DNA from: Candidatus Methanovirga meridionalis
GTDB lineage: Archaea > Methanobacteriota > Methanobacteria > Methanobacteriales > Methanobacteriaceae
Length of the DNA stretch: 8,845 nucleotides
NCBI GenBank assembly: GCA_031289325.1
Contig: JAITPS010000253.1
Location: 1 to 8,845, forward strand
Direction: 5' to 3'
The notes beneath the pieces were generated by a model that saw only the letters and a list, made by a program, of their open reading frames with translations, did not search any database and was not told the DNA's origin. Both the position numbers and the translations under genes were made by a program. Position 1 is the first letter of the stretch; each line of letters begins with the position of its first letter. Below, piece after piece: positions 1-5,648 of this stretch.

Positions 1-93
1 AAAAAATTTAATAAAAAATTTAATAAAAAATTTAATAAAAAATTTAATAAAAAATTTAATAAAAAATTTAATAAAAAATTTAATAAAAAATTT
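1..93. repeat. 12-bp tandem array, cut by window start
   Basis: Seven perfect copies of AAAAAATTTAAT fill positions 1-84, followed by a partial copy of nine bases (85-93). The array runs into the left edge, so its full length is unknown. It is pure A+T, with an A6 tract in every unit, and shows no coding potential. It abuts the dispersed intergenic element that starts near 92. The unit of 12 differs from the 20-bp units seen elsewhere in the window. Confidence 0.95.
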
Positions 94-203
94 TTTTAAA
101 AATAATTATTATTAAAAAACATTAATTTAAAATTATTTATATATAATTAAAATAAAATTATAATATTCAAAATCTAAAATTATAGATTTTTATAATGAAA
201 TAT
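92..203 (+). repeat. Dispersed intergenic element, copy A
   Basis: Positions 92-143 match 2573-2624 at about 48 of 52 bases without gaps. Positions 146-181 match 2686-2721 at about 32 of 36. The only large difference is that the copy at 2573 has three extra 20-bp units (60 bp) in the middle. Positions 174-203 also resemble the reverse complement of 8693-8722. No inverted termini or transposase are visible. It lies upstream of the PLP enzyme gene. The comparison was by eye, and AT richness inflates similarity, but long ungapped runs make common origin likely. Confidence 0.7.
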
Positions 204-260
204 TCTAAACAATAAGATATTTGAAAATAAATGATTAATTACAAACATTTTTTCATCACC
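180..260 (-). other. Strong Shine-Dalgarno plus tiny ORF, possible gene-start remnant
   Basis: On the minus strand GGTGATG (260-254) is followed after five A's by ATG (248-246), an ideal archaeal ribosome-binding site and spacing. The frame then runs only 22 codons (MFVINHLFSNILLFRIFHYK plus NL) to TAA at 180-182. A similar start (GTGATG, spacer, ATG-TTT-TTA-ATT-AAT) lies on the plus strand at 8727-8752, next to the group II intron. It could be a tiny hydrophobic peptide, or a copied 5' end of a lost gene. No homologue is recognised. Confidence 0.25.
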
Positions 261-270
261 ATAAATAAAT

Positions 271-330
271 ATAACAATTAAAGATTAAATATAACAATTA
301 AAAATTAAATATAACAATTAAAGATTAAAT
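271..330 (+). repeat. Three 20-bp direct repeats before the PLP enzyme gene
   Basis: The unit ATAACAATTAAARATTAAAT occurs three times in exact 20-bp register (271-290, 291-310, 311-330), differing only at one A/G position. A partial copy (AAAT) precedes it. The array ends 23 bases before the ATG at 354, so it lies in the 5' leader or core promoter of that gene. Direct repeats two helical turns apart place each copy on the same DNA face, which would suit cooperative regulator binding. That role is inference; the array may be one more 20-bp expansion as seen elsewhere in the window. Confidence 0.9.
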
Positions 331-353
331 AAATAAAAAATCAGAGTGAAATT

Positions 354-1559
354 ATGAAAAAAGAAGGAAGAGAAGGAAAAGAAAGAAAAGATTTGGATTT
401 TAAAACAAAAGTTGTTCATGTTGGAAATGGTGTGGATAAAGAAACTGGAGTTATTAAACGCCCGATTACTATGGGAAATAGCTATAGATTACCTTACGAT
501 CCAACGGATATAAATTGGAGTTCCACTGATGGTAATTTGTATACAAGAAATGGTGGTTCTAATCAAAAGTACTTAGAAAATAGATTAAGCTCAATTACTA
601 ACTCGGAAGATACTATTGCTTTTGCAAGTGGAGTTGGAGCATTATCAGCTCTATTTTTTTCCATGTTAACCAATAAGGATCATGTTATATTCTCAAATAT
701 AACTTATATTGCAACTTATAGATTACTTAATGAATTATTCAATAATAAATTTGGTGTTGAAACTACAATCATTGATACAACAAATATTAAATATGTTGAA
801 TCAGCTATTCGCCCAAATACAAAATTAATCCACATAGAAACGCCTGGAAATCCAATAATATCAATTTCTGACATTTCTGCAATAGCTAAACTTGCCCATG
901 AAAAGGGTATTTTATTATCTGTTGACAACACTCTTGCTTCACCATACAATCAAAAACCATTAGATTTAGGTGCTGATTTCTCAATAGAAAGTTTAACAAA
1001 ATATATTAATGGGCATGGGGATTCAATGGGTGGTTCAATTTCTGGTAAAAAAGAATATTTGGATAAAATACGTCAACAAGCTCAATTGAATATTGGAGCG
1101 GTAATCAGTCCATTTAATGCATGGTTAATAATGAGAGGATCTACAACATTAGCTTTAAGAATGGAACAACACAATAAAAATGGCTTAAAAATAGCTAAAT
1201 ATTTAGAAACTGTAGATTCAATCAAATTTGTTTCCTACCCTGGTCTTAAAAGTCATGTAGGGCATGAAATTGCAAAATCTCAAATGTCACCTGGTTTTGG
1301 TGGGGTTTTATCATTTGCTCTTAATGGTGACCAGGACACACATAATCAATTTGTAGATAATCTAAAATTAATTACTTCAGCTGTTTCTTTAGGTCATGAT
1401 GAAAGTTTAATTGTTTTCATTGGTAAGGATGATGAAAGACAGTACTTATATCCAAAAGAATTTAACAATGGATTTTTCAGATTAAGTGTAGGTATCGAAG
1501 ATGTTGATGACTTAATTAATGATATTAATCAAGCTTTAAATAGTGTAGGTTTATTTTAG
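354..1559 (+). CDS. PLP-dependent Cys/Met-metabolism (trans-sulfuration family) enzyme, divergent
   Basis: A 401-aa fold-type I PLP enzyme of the cystathionine gamma-synthase / gamma-lyase / O-acetylhomoserine sulfhydrylase family, near usual length and probably cytosolic. Seen: N-terminal T-x-VVHVGNG with TGVIKRPI (about 18-38), YTR (63-65), the phosphate-loop SGVGA (92-96), ETPGNP (162-167), cofactor aspartate D191 in VDNTLASP, Schiff-base lysine K216 in SLTKYINGHGD, AVSLG (343-347) and the carboxylate-binding RLSVGIED (376-383). Odd: the usual YGGTYRL is replaced by TYIATYRL (117-124), the SRxGNPT block by TRNGGSNQ, and the SLIxHP block by SLIVFIG. Substrate is therefore open: cystathionine, O-acyl- or O-phosphohomoserine and methionine are all possible. 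The first 15 residues are charged low complexity. The ATG at 354 has only a weak GAGTGA upstream; TTG at 393 behind GGAAGAGAAGG is an alternative. It converges with nth, 24 bp apart. Confidence 0.9.
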   Translation: MKKEGREGKERKDLDFKTKVVHVGNGVDKETGVIKRPITMGNSYRLPYDPTDINWSSTDGNLYTRNGGSNQKYLENRLSSITNSEDTIAFASGVGALSALFFSMLTNKDHVIFSNITYIATYRLLNELFNNKFGVETTIIDTTNIKYVESAIRPNTKLIHIETPGNPIISISDISAIAKLAHEKGILLSVDNTLASPYNQKPLDLGADFSIESLTKYINGHGDSMGGSISGKKEYLDKIRQQAQLNIGAVISPFNAWLIMRGSTTLALRMEQHNKNGLKIAKYLETVDSIKFVSYPGLKSHVGHEIAKSQMSPGFGGVLSFALNGDQDTHNQFVDNLKLITSAVSLGHDESLIVFIGKDDERQYLYPKEFNNGFFRLSVGIEDVDDLINDINQALNSVGLF

Positions 1560-1583
1560 CTCTTAATTTGTATTTTGATTAAA

Positions 1584-2261
1584 TTATAATGATTTGGAAT
1601 AACAGCATAAATTAGAGATAGGGCAAGTTTCACATTGCATATAATTTGGTTTGCATATATTCTGTCCAAATTGAACCATTAAATCATTTAAATCAATCCA
1701 TAAATCTTTTGGAATTATTTTTTCTAATTCTTTTTCACTCTCTTCAGGAGTTTTAGTATTAACAATACCCCAAAGATTAGATATCCTATGAACATGAGTA
1801 TCAACAGGAATAGCTGGTTTTTGAAAGCCGAATACTAAAACACAATTAGCTGTTTTCCTACCAACTCCTGGAAGTTCCAATAATTCATCTAAATTATCTG
1901 GCACGGTTTTACCGTATTGATCAATGAGTAAATTTGATACTTCACTAATTCTTCTTGATTTAACCCTATAAAACCCTGCATTTTTAACAAGTTTCTCAAC
2001 ATCTTCAATTGGAGCATTGGCTACTTCTTCAATACTTTTATATTTAGCAAAAAGTTTAGCTGATGCTTTATCAGTATTTTCATCTCTTGTTCTTTGTGAA
2101 AGAATGGTTCTAATTAAAACACGATAAGGGTCTCTATCTTCAAATACTCTAATCTTAAATGCACCTGATAAAATATTGAATATTTTTTTAATTCTTTCAG
2201 TTAAATCCTTTTTAGATTCATTAGAATTTCTGTAATCATTATCAATTAAAGTTTTAGTCAA
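1584..2261 (-). CDS. nth: Endonuclease III (DNA glycosylase/AP lyase)
   Basis: Bifunctional base-excision-repair enzyme that removes oxidised pyrimidines and cleaves the abasic strand by beta-elimination. The 225-aa form shows ILSQRTRDENT (53-63), the helix-hairpin-helix LPGVGRKTA (130-138) with catalytic K136, catalytic D154 in PVDTHVHR, and a C-terminal 4Fe-4S site C203-x6-C210-x2-C213-x5-C219, the classic Nth spacing. All key residues are present. The start given is TTG (2261-2259), the first usual start codon in the frame, but it has no ribosome-binding site. The frame stays open upstream to a stop at 2357-2355. A perfect GGTGAT (2364-2359) lies four bases before an ATT codon at 2354-2352, which would add 31 Lys/Asn-rich residues beginning (I/M)SKRKNKNHSK. 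There is no ATG or GTG in the extension. The gene is convergent with the PLP enzyme and about 650 bp downstream of aroA, so it probably has its own promoter. Confidence 0.95.
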   Translation of the reverse strand: MTKTLIDNDYRNSNESKKDLTERIKKIFNILSGAFKIRVFEDRDPYRVLIRTILSQRTRDENTDKASAKLFAKYKSIEEVANAPIEDVEKLVKNAGFYRVKSRRISEVSNLLIDQYGKTVPDNLDELLELPGVGRKTANCVLVFGFQKPAIPVDTHVHRISNLWGIVNTKTPEESEKELEKIIPKDLWIDLNDLMVQFGQNICKPNYMQCETCPISNLCCYSKSL

Positions 2262-2358
2262 AGAATTTTTCTTTATTATTGTTTTAGTTAAAGAATCATT
2301 CTTTTTATGATTGCTAACTTGTTTACTATGATTTTTATTTTTTCTTTTAGAAATTTAA

Positions 2359-2364
2359 ATCACC
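2359..2364 (-). promoter_or_regulatory. Ribosome-binding site that suggests an ATT start for nth
   Basis: GGTGAT on the minus strand matches the archaeal anti-Shine-Dalgarno. It is followed by TTAA and then ATT-TCT-AAA-AGA in the nth frame. No ATG, GTG or TTG in that frame lies within reach; the first usable one is the TTG at 2261, 98 bases away. The site thus argues for initiation at ATT 2354, or for a start codon changed from ATG to ATT by one base. Confidence 0.55.
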
Positions 2365-2412
2365 ATTAAATGTTGTTTTATCATGAAATGTTGTTGTTTT
2401 TTATCATTATAG

Positions 2413-2445
2413 TATGAAACTTAAATTTTATGAAACTTAAATTTT
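2413..2445. repeat. Two 16-bp direct repeats upstream of nth
   Basis: TATGAAACTTAAATTTT occurs at 2413-2429 and again at 2429-2445 (16-bp period, exact). It lies about 60-90 bp upstream of the nth ribosome-binding site, where an nth promoter would be expected. A slipped duplication is as likely as a regulatory site. Confidence 0.85.
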
Positions 2446-2600
2446 TAAAAAAATCATTAGCTCTAATTTTTCTTAAAATCAATTTTTTAAAATTAAAATT
2501 ATTATTTTTAAAAAATAAATAAAATAAACTATTTAATTTATAGTGATTTTGATAAGGTTCTTAATAAATAACTTTTTTAAAAATAAATATTATTAAAAAA

Positions 2601-2700
2601 TATTAATTTAAATTTATTTATATTATTTTAAATTTATTTATATTATTTTAAATTTATTTATATTATTTTAAATTTATTTATATTAATTAAAATATATTTA
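2601..2700 (+). repeat. 20-bp tandem array within copy B
   Basis: The unit TATTATTTTAAATTTATTTA is perfect at 2621-2640, 2641-2660 and 2661-2680, has one mismatch at 2601-2620 and is degenerate at 2681-2700. The related copy A carries a single unit at the matching place, so this is a local expansion by exact 20-bp steps. Confidence 0.95.
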
Positions 2701-2760
2701 TAATATTTAAAATTTAAAATTGTATATTATTATAAAGTTATATTTAAAATTAAATAATTT

Positions 2761-2800
2761 AATAAAAAAATTATTATTTTAATAAAAAAATTATTATTTT
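2761..2800 (+). repeat. Two perfect 20-bp tandem repeats within copy B
   Basis: AATAAAAAAATTATTATTTT is repeated exactly at 2761-2780 and 2781-2800. The inverted counterpart at 8639-8693 has one copy. This is a second, unrelated 20-bp unit duplicated inside the same element. Confidence 0.95.
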
Positions 2801-2833
2801 AAAATTTAAGAACTTTTCCATAATATTATAATA

Positions 2834-2877
2834 ATGTTGAAATTATGTTGAAATTAGCTAAAAATATGTTGAAATTA
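2834..2877 (+). repeat. Three copies of ATGTTGAAATTA at 11- and 21-bp spacing
   Basis: ATGTTGAAATTA starts at 2834, 2845 and 2866, with the first two overlapping by one base. The spacings are close to one and two helical turns. It lies 120-170 bp past the aroA stop and about 480 bp before nth. No function is apparent; a binding site or slipped duplication would both fit. Confidence 0.8.
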
Positions 2878-3000
2878 GTTAAATTATTTAAATTCCATTC
2901 AAAAGTTAAATTTTGATTTTAAAAAGATTTAAAATATTTTACACACCTTATTAATAATAAGTAATATGCTATAAAAGTTAAAGTAATTACCCTATTTAAC

Positions 3001-4344
3001 TTAATCATTCCTTTTTAATAATTTATTTTTATGAAGTTCTAAATCAACACCTATTTCACTCATCGCTTCAATGAAATTAGGAAATGAAATATCAAAAACC
3101 TCTCCATCCTCAACAAGAATATCATATTTTAAACCAATTAAAGAAAAAGCCATAGCTAATCTATGGTCTTTATGAGAATTAACAATTCCTGAATTAACAC
3201 CACCAATAATTTCCATACCATCATCAAACTCTTTAACTTCACATTCAAGTTCTTTTAATTCAAGAGTACACATTTTAATTCTATCTGTTTCTTTAAATCT
3301 TCCATGTTTAACTCCAGTTATTCTTGTTCTACCTTCTGCTAAAGAGCCTAAAACAGCTACAGTCGGAAGAAGATCAGGAGCATCACTTAAATTAATATCT
3401 ATTCCATTAAGCTTTCCATCAGATACTAAAGTAATTGAATCTTCAATAGCTATTATATTAGCACCCATTTTCTTTAGAATTTCTAAAATTAATTTATCTC
3501 CTTGTTTTGAATCTTTAAATAAATTTTTTATAGTTATTTTCCCACCAAGAATAGCTACTGCCGATAAAATATAAGATGCAGAAGAATAATCTCCTTCAAC
3601 AATAAAATCTGAACTATAATACTTTTGAGGTTTAACAATGAAAAATATTGAATCATCTTTATCAAATTCTAAGGATTCATTTTCAGATTCTTTTACTTCA
3701 ACATTAACACCAAATTTTTTCATAACATCAAGTGTCATCTTTACGTATGGTTTTGAAACGAAATCACCTTTAATTTCAAGTTCAACACCATTTTTAGAAA
3801 TAGCACCAGATATTAATATGGATGAAATAAATTGGGAGCTTACATTACCTTCAATGGATGTTTTTCCCCCAATAAATCCTGATTCAACAATTATTGGTGG
3901 CTTTCCATTGCCTTTCATTGATTTTATATTTATTCCTAATGGTTTCAAGGCATTTAAAAAAATTTCCATAGGCCTATTTTTTAAAGAGTTATCTCCAGTA
4001 AGTAGTACTTTATTTTTAGATAAACCTGCAATGGAAGTCATGATTCTTAAGGTTGTTCCTGAATTTTTCAAATCAATTGGTTTTTTAGAAAGGTTTTCTA
4101 TTTTTTCAGTTCCAATGATTTTTAGATAGTTATTATCTTCATTTTTTATATATTCAATGTTAGCTCCAAGACATTTGCATACTTTTATTGAAGCTTCAGT
4201 ATCTTCAGAAATCAAAGGATTAAAAATTCGTGAAACCCCATTTGCAAATGAAGATATTATAATTGCTCTGTGACTATAACTTTTAGATGGAGGTGCTTCA
4301 ACAGTTCCTCCAATGTTATCAATATTTTTAACTTTTAAAAACAC
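3001..4344 (-). CDS. aroA: 3-phosphoshikimate 1-carboxyvinyltransferase (EPSP synthase)
   Basis: Sixth step of the shikimate pathway: it joins phosphoenolpyruvate and shikimate-3-phosphate to give EPSP, on the way to chorismate and aromatic amino acids; cytosolic. At 447 aa it is slightly longer than most members. Seen: PPSKSYSHRA (18-27) with the substrate-binding lysine K21, DLKNSGTTLR (91-100), the SSQF loop (169-172), the catalytic aspartate D324 in APDLLPT, FKETDR (350-355) with E352, HKDHRLAM (391-398), and SFPNF near the C-terminus, covering both halves of the two-domain inverted barrel. The start is GTG (4344-4342). Residues 1-27 align with the usual N-terminus, and AAGGTTGGTT lies just upstream, so the start is well supported. 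The gene stands alone; nth follows on the same strand after some 650 bp of repeats. A candidate TATA box and palindrome precede it. Confidence 0.97.
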   Translation of the reverse strand: MFLKVKNIDNIGGTVEAPPSKSYSHRAIIISSFANGVSRIFNPLISEDTEASIKVCKCLGANIEYIKNEDNNYLKIIGTEKIENLSKKPIDLKNSGTTLRIMTSIAGLSKNKVLLTGDNSLKNRPMEIFLNALKPLGINIKSMKGNGKPPIIVESGFIGGKTSIEGNVSSQFISSILISGAISKNGVELEIKGDFVSKPYVKMTLDVMKKFGVNVEVKESENESLEFDKDDSIFFIVKPQKYYSSDFIVEGDYSSASYILSAVAILGGKITIKNLFKDSKQGDKLILEILKKMGANIIAIEDSITLVSDGKLNGIDINLSDAPDLLPTVAVLGSLAEGRTRITGVKHGRFKETDRIKMCTLELKELECEVKEFDDGMEIIGGVNSGIVNSHKDHRLAMAFSLIGLKYDILVEDGEVFDISFPNFIEAMSEIGVDLELHKNKLLKRND

Positions 4345-4396
4345 TAACCAACCTTCATTAAACGAATTAATATTAATAAATATTATAAAAATAATT

Positions 4397-4417
4397 TGAA
4401 TGGAATTTAACCATTCA
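4397..4417. promoter_or_regulatory. Palindrome over the predicted aroA transcription start (possible operator)
   Basis: TGAATGG (4397-4403) and CCATTCA (4411-4417) form a perfect 7-bp inverted repeat around a 7-base A/T centre. It starts 53 bp upstream of the aroA GTG and 15-30 bp downstream of a TATA-like box, where archaeal repressors often bind. The 16-mer TTAAATTCCATTCAAA, which covers one arm, recurs in the opposite orientation at 2888-2903, beyond the 3' end of aroA. Repressor binding is inference. Confidence 0.4.
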
Positions 4418-4430
4418 TTATTTGTTAAAT

Positions 4431-4440
4431 GTGATATAAA
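4431..4440 (-). promoter_or_regulatory. Candidate aroA TATA box (box A)
   Basis: On the minus strand TTTATATCAC closely fits the methanogen box A (TTTATATA). It is about 90 bp upstream of the aroA start codon, which predicts a transcription start near 4410 and a leader of roughly 65 nt. AT-rich DNA produces such matches often, so the call is moderate. Confidence 0.4.
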
Positions 4441-4460
4441 CAGATTATAATACCTGAATT

Positions 4461-4710
4461 TTAATTATTTTTAATTATTTTTATTAAATTTAAATCATTT
4501 TTATTAAAATTAAATTATTTCTATTAAAATTAAATCATTTCTATTAAACTTAAATCATTTTTAATTATTTTTATTAAATTTAAATTATTTTTATTAAATT
4601 TAAATTATTTTTATTAAATTTAAATTATTTTTATTAAATTTAAATTATTTTTAATTATTTTTATTAAATTTAAATTATTTTTAATTATTTTTATTAAATT
4701 TTAATTATTT
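4461..4710. repeat. Modular array of twenty-five 10-bp units
   Basis: The 250 bp divide without any insertion or deletion into 25 decamers of three kinds: A = TTATTAAATT (10 copies including variants), B = TAAATTATTT or TAAATCATTT (9), C = TTAATTATTT (6). The order is C C A B A B A B A B C A B A B A B A B C A B C A C. The main unit is therefore the 20-bp AB pair, with single C decamers between blocks. B and C are closely related. Variants (C for T, an extra A) cluster in the left third. It lies upstream of aroA and away from any coding frame. Confidence 0.95.
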
Positions 4711-4742
4711 TGTTATTAATAATCTATAATATTTATTAAATT

Positions 4743-4788
4743 AATAAAAGAAATATAATTATTTTGAATAAAAGAAATATAATTATTT
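4743..4788 (+). repeat. Two exact 22-bp direct repeats, 24-bp period
   Basis: The 22 bases at 4743-4764 (starting AATAAAAGAAATATAATT) recur exactly at 4767-4788, separated by TG. They lie next to the decamer array and appear to be another local duplication. Confidence 0.9.
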
Positions 4789-5095
4789 AGATTTAATAGT
4801 AAATAATTATCCAAAAACCTTTTTTTGTTTTATATTAGTATTAACTTTTTCTATTTTCATACTTTTCCAACAATTTTTATTACACTTTCATTGTATTTTT
4901 AAGGTTCCCATTTCTTTTTCACGGATAGCTTAATTATTTTTCTCTATTATTTAACTTATATTTACAATTAAGCAATATATTATGAGTTGTCTAAAAAACT
5001 TATAAAATCTTTTATTTGTAAAATATTCAATTATTTAAGCTCTTATAATGTTTATGGCTCTGATTTTAATGTTTTAATGTTCTTCAGGTTCTGTA
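4789..5095. other. Intergenic region, T-rich on plus strand, no gene seen
   Basis: About 300 bp between the repeats and the 107-aa ORF. All frames are broken by stops at short intervals. A somewhat more GC-rich patch (GGTTCCCATTTC to CACGGATAGC, about 4901-4930) could be a worn coding or RNA remnant but gives no readable frame. TTATATTT near 4967 is a weak TATA candidate for the downstream ORF. Confidence 0.5.
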
Positions 5096-5419
5096 ATGAT
5101 AGGTACTCAGATCTATAGTATTGCCAGACCGATTAATGGTCTTCCTTCAAATACTGATTATTATAAGTATACTATAACCCCTCCATCTGGTATTAAATGG
5201 AGTAGTGGTAAGATTAAGTTTAATAGTAATGATGAAGCTGATTATCTATGGACATTAACTGAGAAAGGCAAATATTTAGTTGAAGTGCGGGCTTATTATG
5301 AAGATGGCACTAATGTGCCTGTTAAAGCTCCAACTACAAGTGGAGGGAATGTGATTATGCATTCAATGCAAAATGGGATTAATGGATGTGTTACTTCACA
5401 AACAATACCAGTAGAATAA
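5096..5419 (+). CDS. Hypothetical protein with beta-sandwich-like sequence, possibly a truncated exported protein
   Basis: A 107-aa frame of normal codon make-up, clearly less AT-rich than its surroundings, so probably coding or recently so. The pattern of short alternating beta segments (YYKYTITPPSG, YLWTLTEKGKYLVEVRAYYEDGT, near 22-71) resembles Ig-like or PKD-like extracellular domains; no specific family is recognised. AGGTT (5086-5090) lies six bases before the ATG, a modest ribosome-binding site. In the same frame just upstream, a hydrophobic stretch MFMALILMF (5048-5074) is followed by TAA and then CSSGSV, which looks like a signal peptide and lipobox cysteine interrupted by a stop codon. 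This suggests a broken lipoprotein or a remnant of a larger surface protein. A free-standing 107-aa protein is the alternative. Long intergenic stretches flank it on both sides. Confidence 0.55.
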   Translation: MIGTQIYSIARPINGLPSNTDYYKYTITPPSGIKWSSGKIKFNSNDEADYLWTLTEKGKYLVEVRAYYEDGTNVPVKAPTTSGGNVIMHSMQNGINGCVTSQTIPVE

Positions 5420-5435
5420 AAATAGATGGATAAAA

Positions 5436-5648
5436 CTATTCATTATTAAACACATTCTTTTTTTTTATTCTTTTTTTTATTACAGATGGAACAACAATTA
5501 CTTTTTTTGAAAATGCAAAATCATTGATATTTAGATCATATAATATTTTAATCAGGGCTTCCATAATTCTAAGAAATTTTGGATTGTGTCTAAAATTCCA
5601 TGTTGTAACATCATCCAAATTGATGGTATGAAAAATCCAAGTGATAAA
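5436..5648 (-). pseudogene. Decayed coding fragment, family not recognised
   Basis: The minus-strand frame is open from the stop at 5651-5649 to a stop near 5436 (about 70 codons). It contains no ATG before mid-frame; only a TTG at 5618 without a ribosome-binding site offers a start. Its upstream two-thirds reads like protein (FHTINLDDVTTWNFRHNPKF, then LRIMEALIKILYDLNINDF). The last 15 residues are Lys-rich only because they cross the T-tracts at 5458-5478. I read it as the remnant of a longer gene. It could also be chance; homology is not evident to me. Confidence 0.3.
5458..5478 (+). terminator. Oligo-T terminator after the 107-aa ORF
   Basis: Nine T's (5458-5466) and eight T's (5471-5478) follow the stop codon of the plus-strand ORF by about 40 bp. 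Archaeal RNA polymerase stops at such T-tracts without a hairpin. These are among the longest T runs in the window and are well placed. Confidence 0.55.

Larger units (their letters stand above)
2552..2815 (+). repeat. Dispersed intergenic element, copy B (expanded)
   Basis: This is the longest of three copies in the window. Its left half (2573-2721) matches 92-181 apart from three extra 20-bp units. Its right end (2741-2815) matches the reverse complement of 8639-8693 with two mismatches and one extra 20-bp unit. It is bounded by inverted octamers, GTTCTTAA at 2557-2564 and TTAAGAAC at 2806-2813. The left one sits in a 13-mer (2552-2564) whose reverse complement, TTAAGAACCTTAT, recurs exactly at 6546-6558. 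It has no coding capacity. It sits between aroA and nth and could be a non-autonomous element or a recombining spacer; neither is proven. Confidence 0.7.

Noticed and set aside
716..949. 77-aa minus-strand ORF
   Set aside because: Antisense shadow within the PLP enzyme gene, no ribosome-binding site.
3638..4129. 163-aa plus-strand ORF
   Set aside because: Antisense shadow of aroA; the aroA frame holds all EPSP synthase motifs.
4461..4710. CRISPR array
   Set aside because: Units are directly adjacent A/T decamers with no unique spacers; no cas gene is present.
4821..4930. Possible gene or structured RNA in the T-rich tract with a GC patch
   Set aside because: All six frames are interrupted and no consistent stem structure could be drawn.
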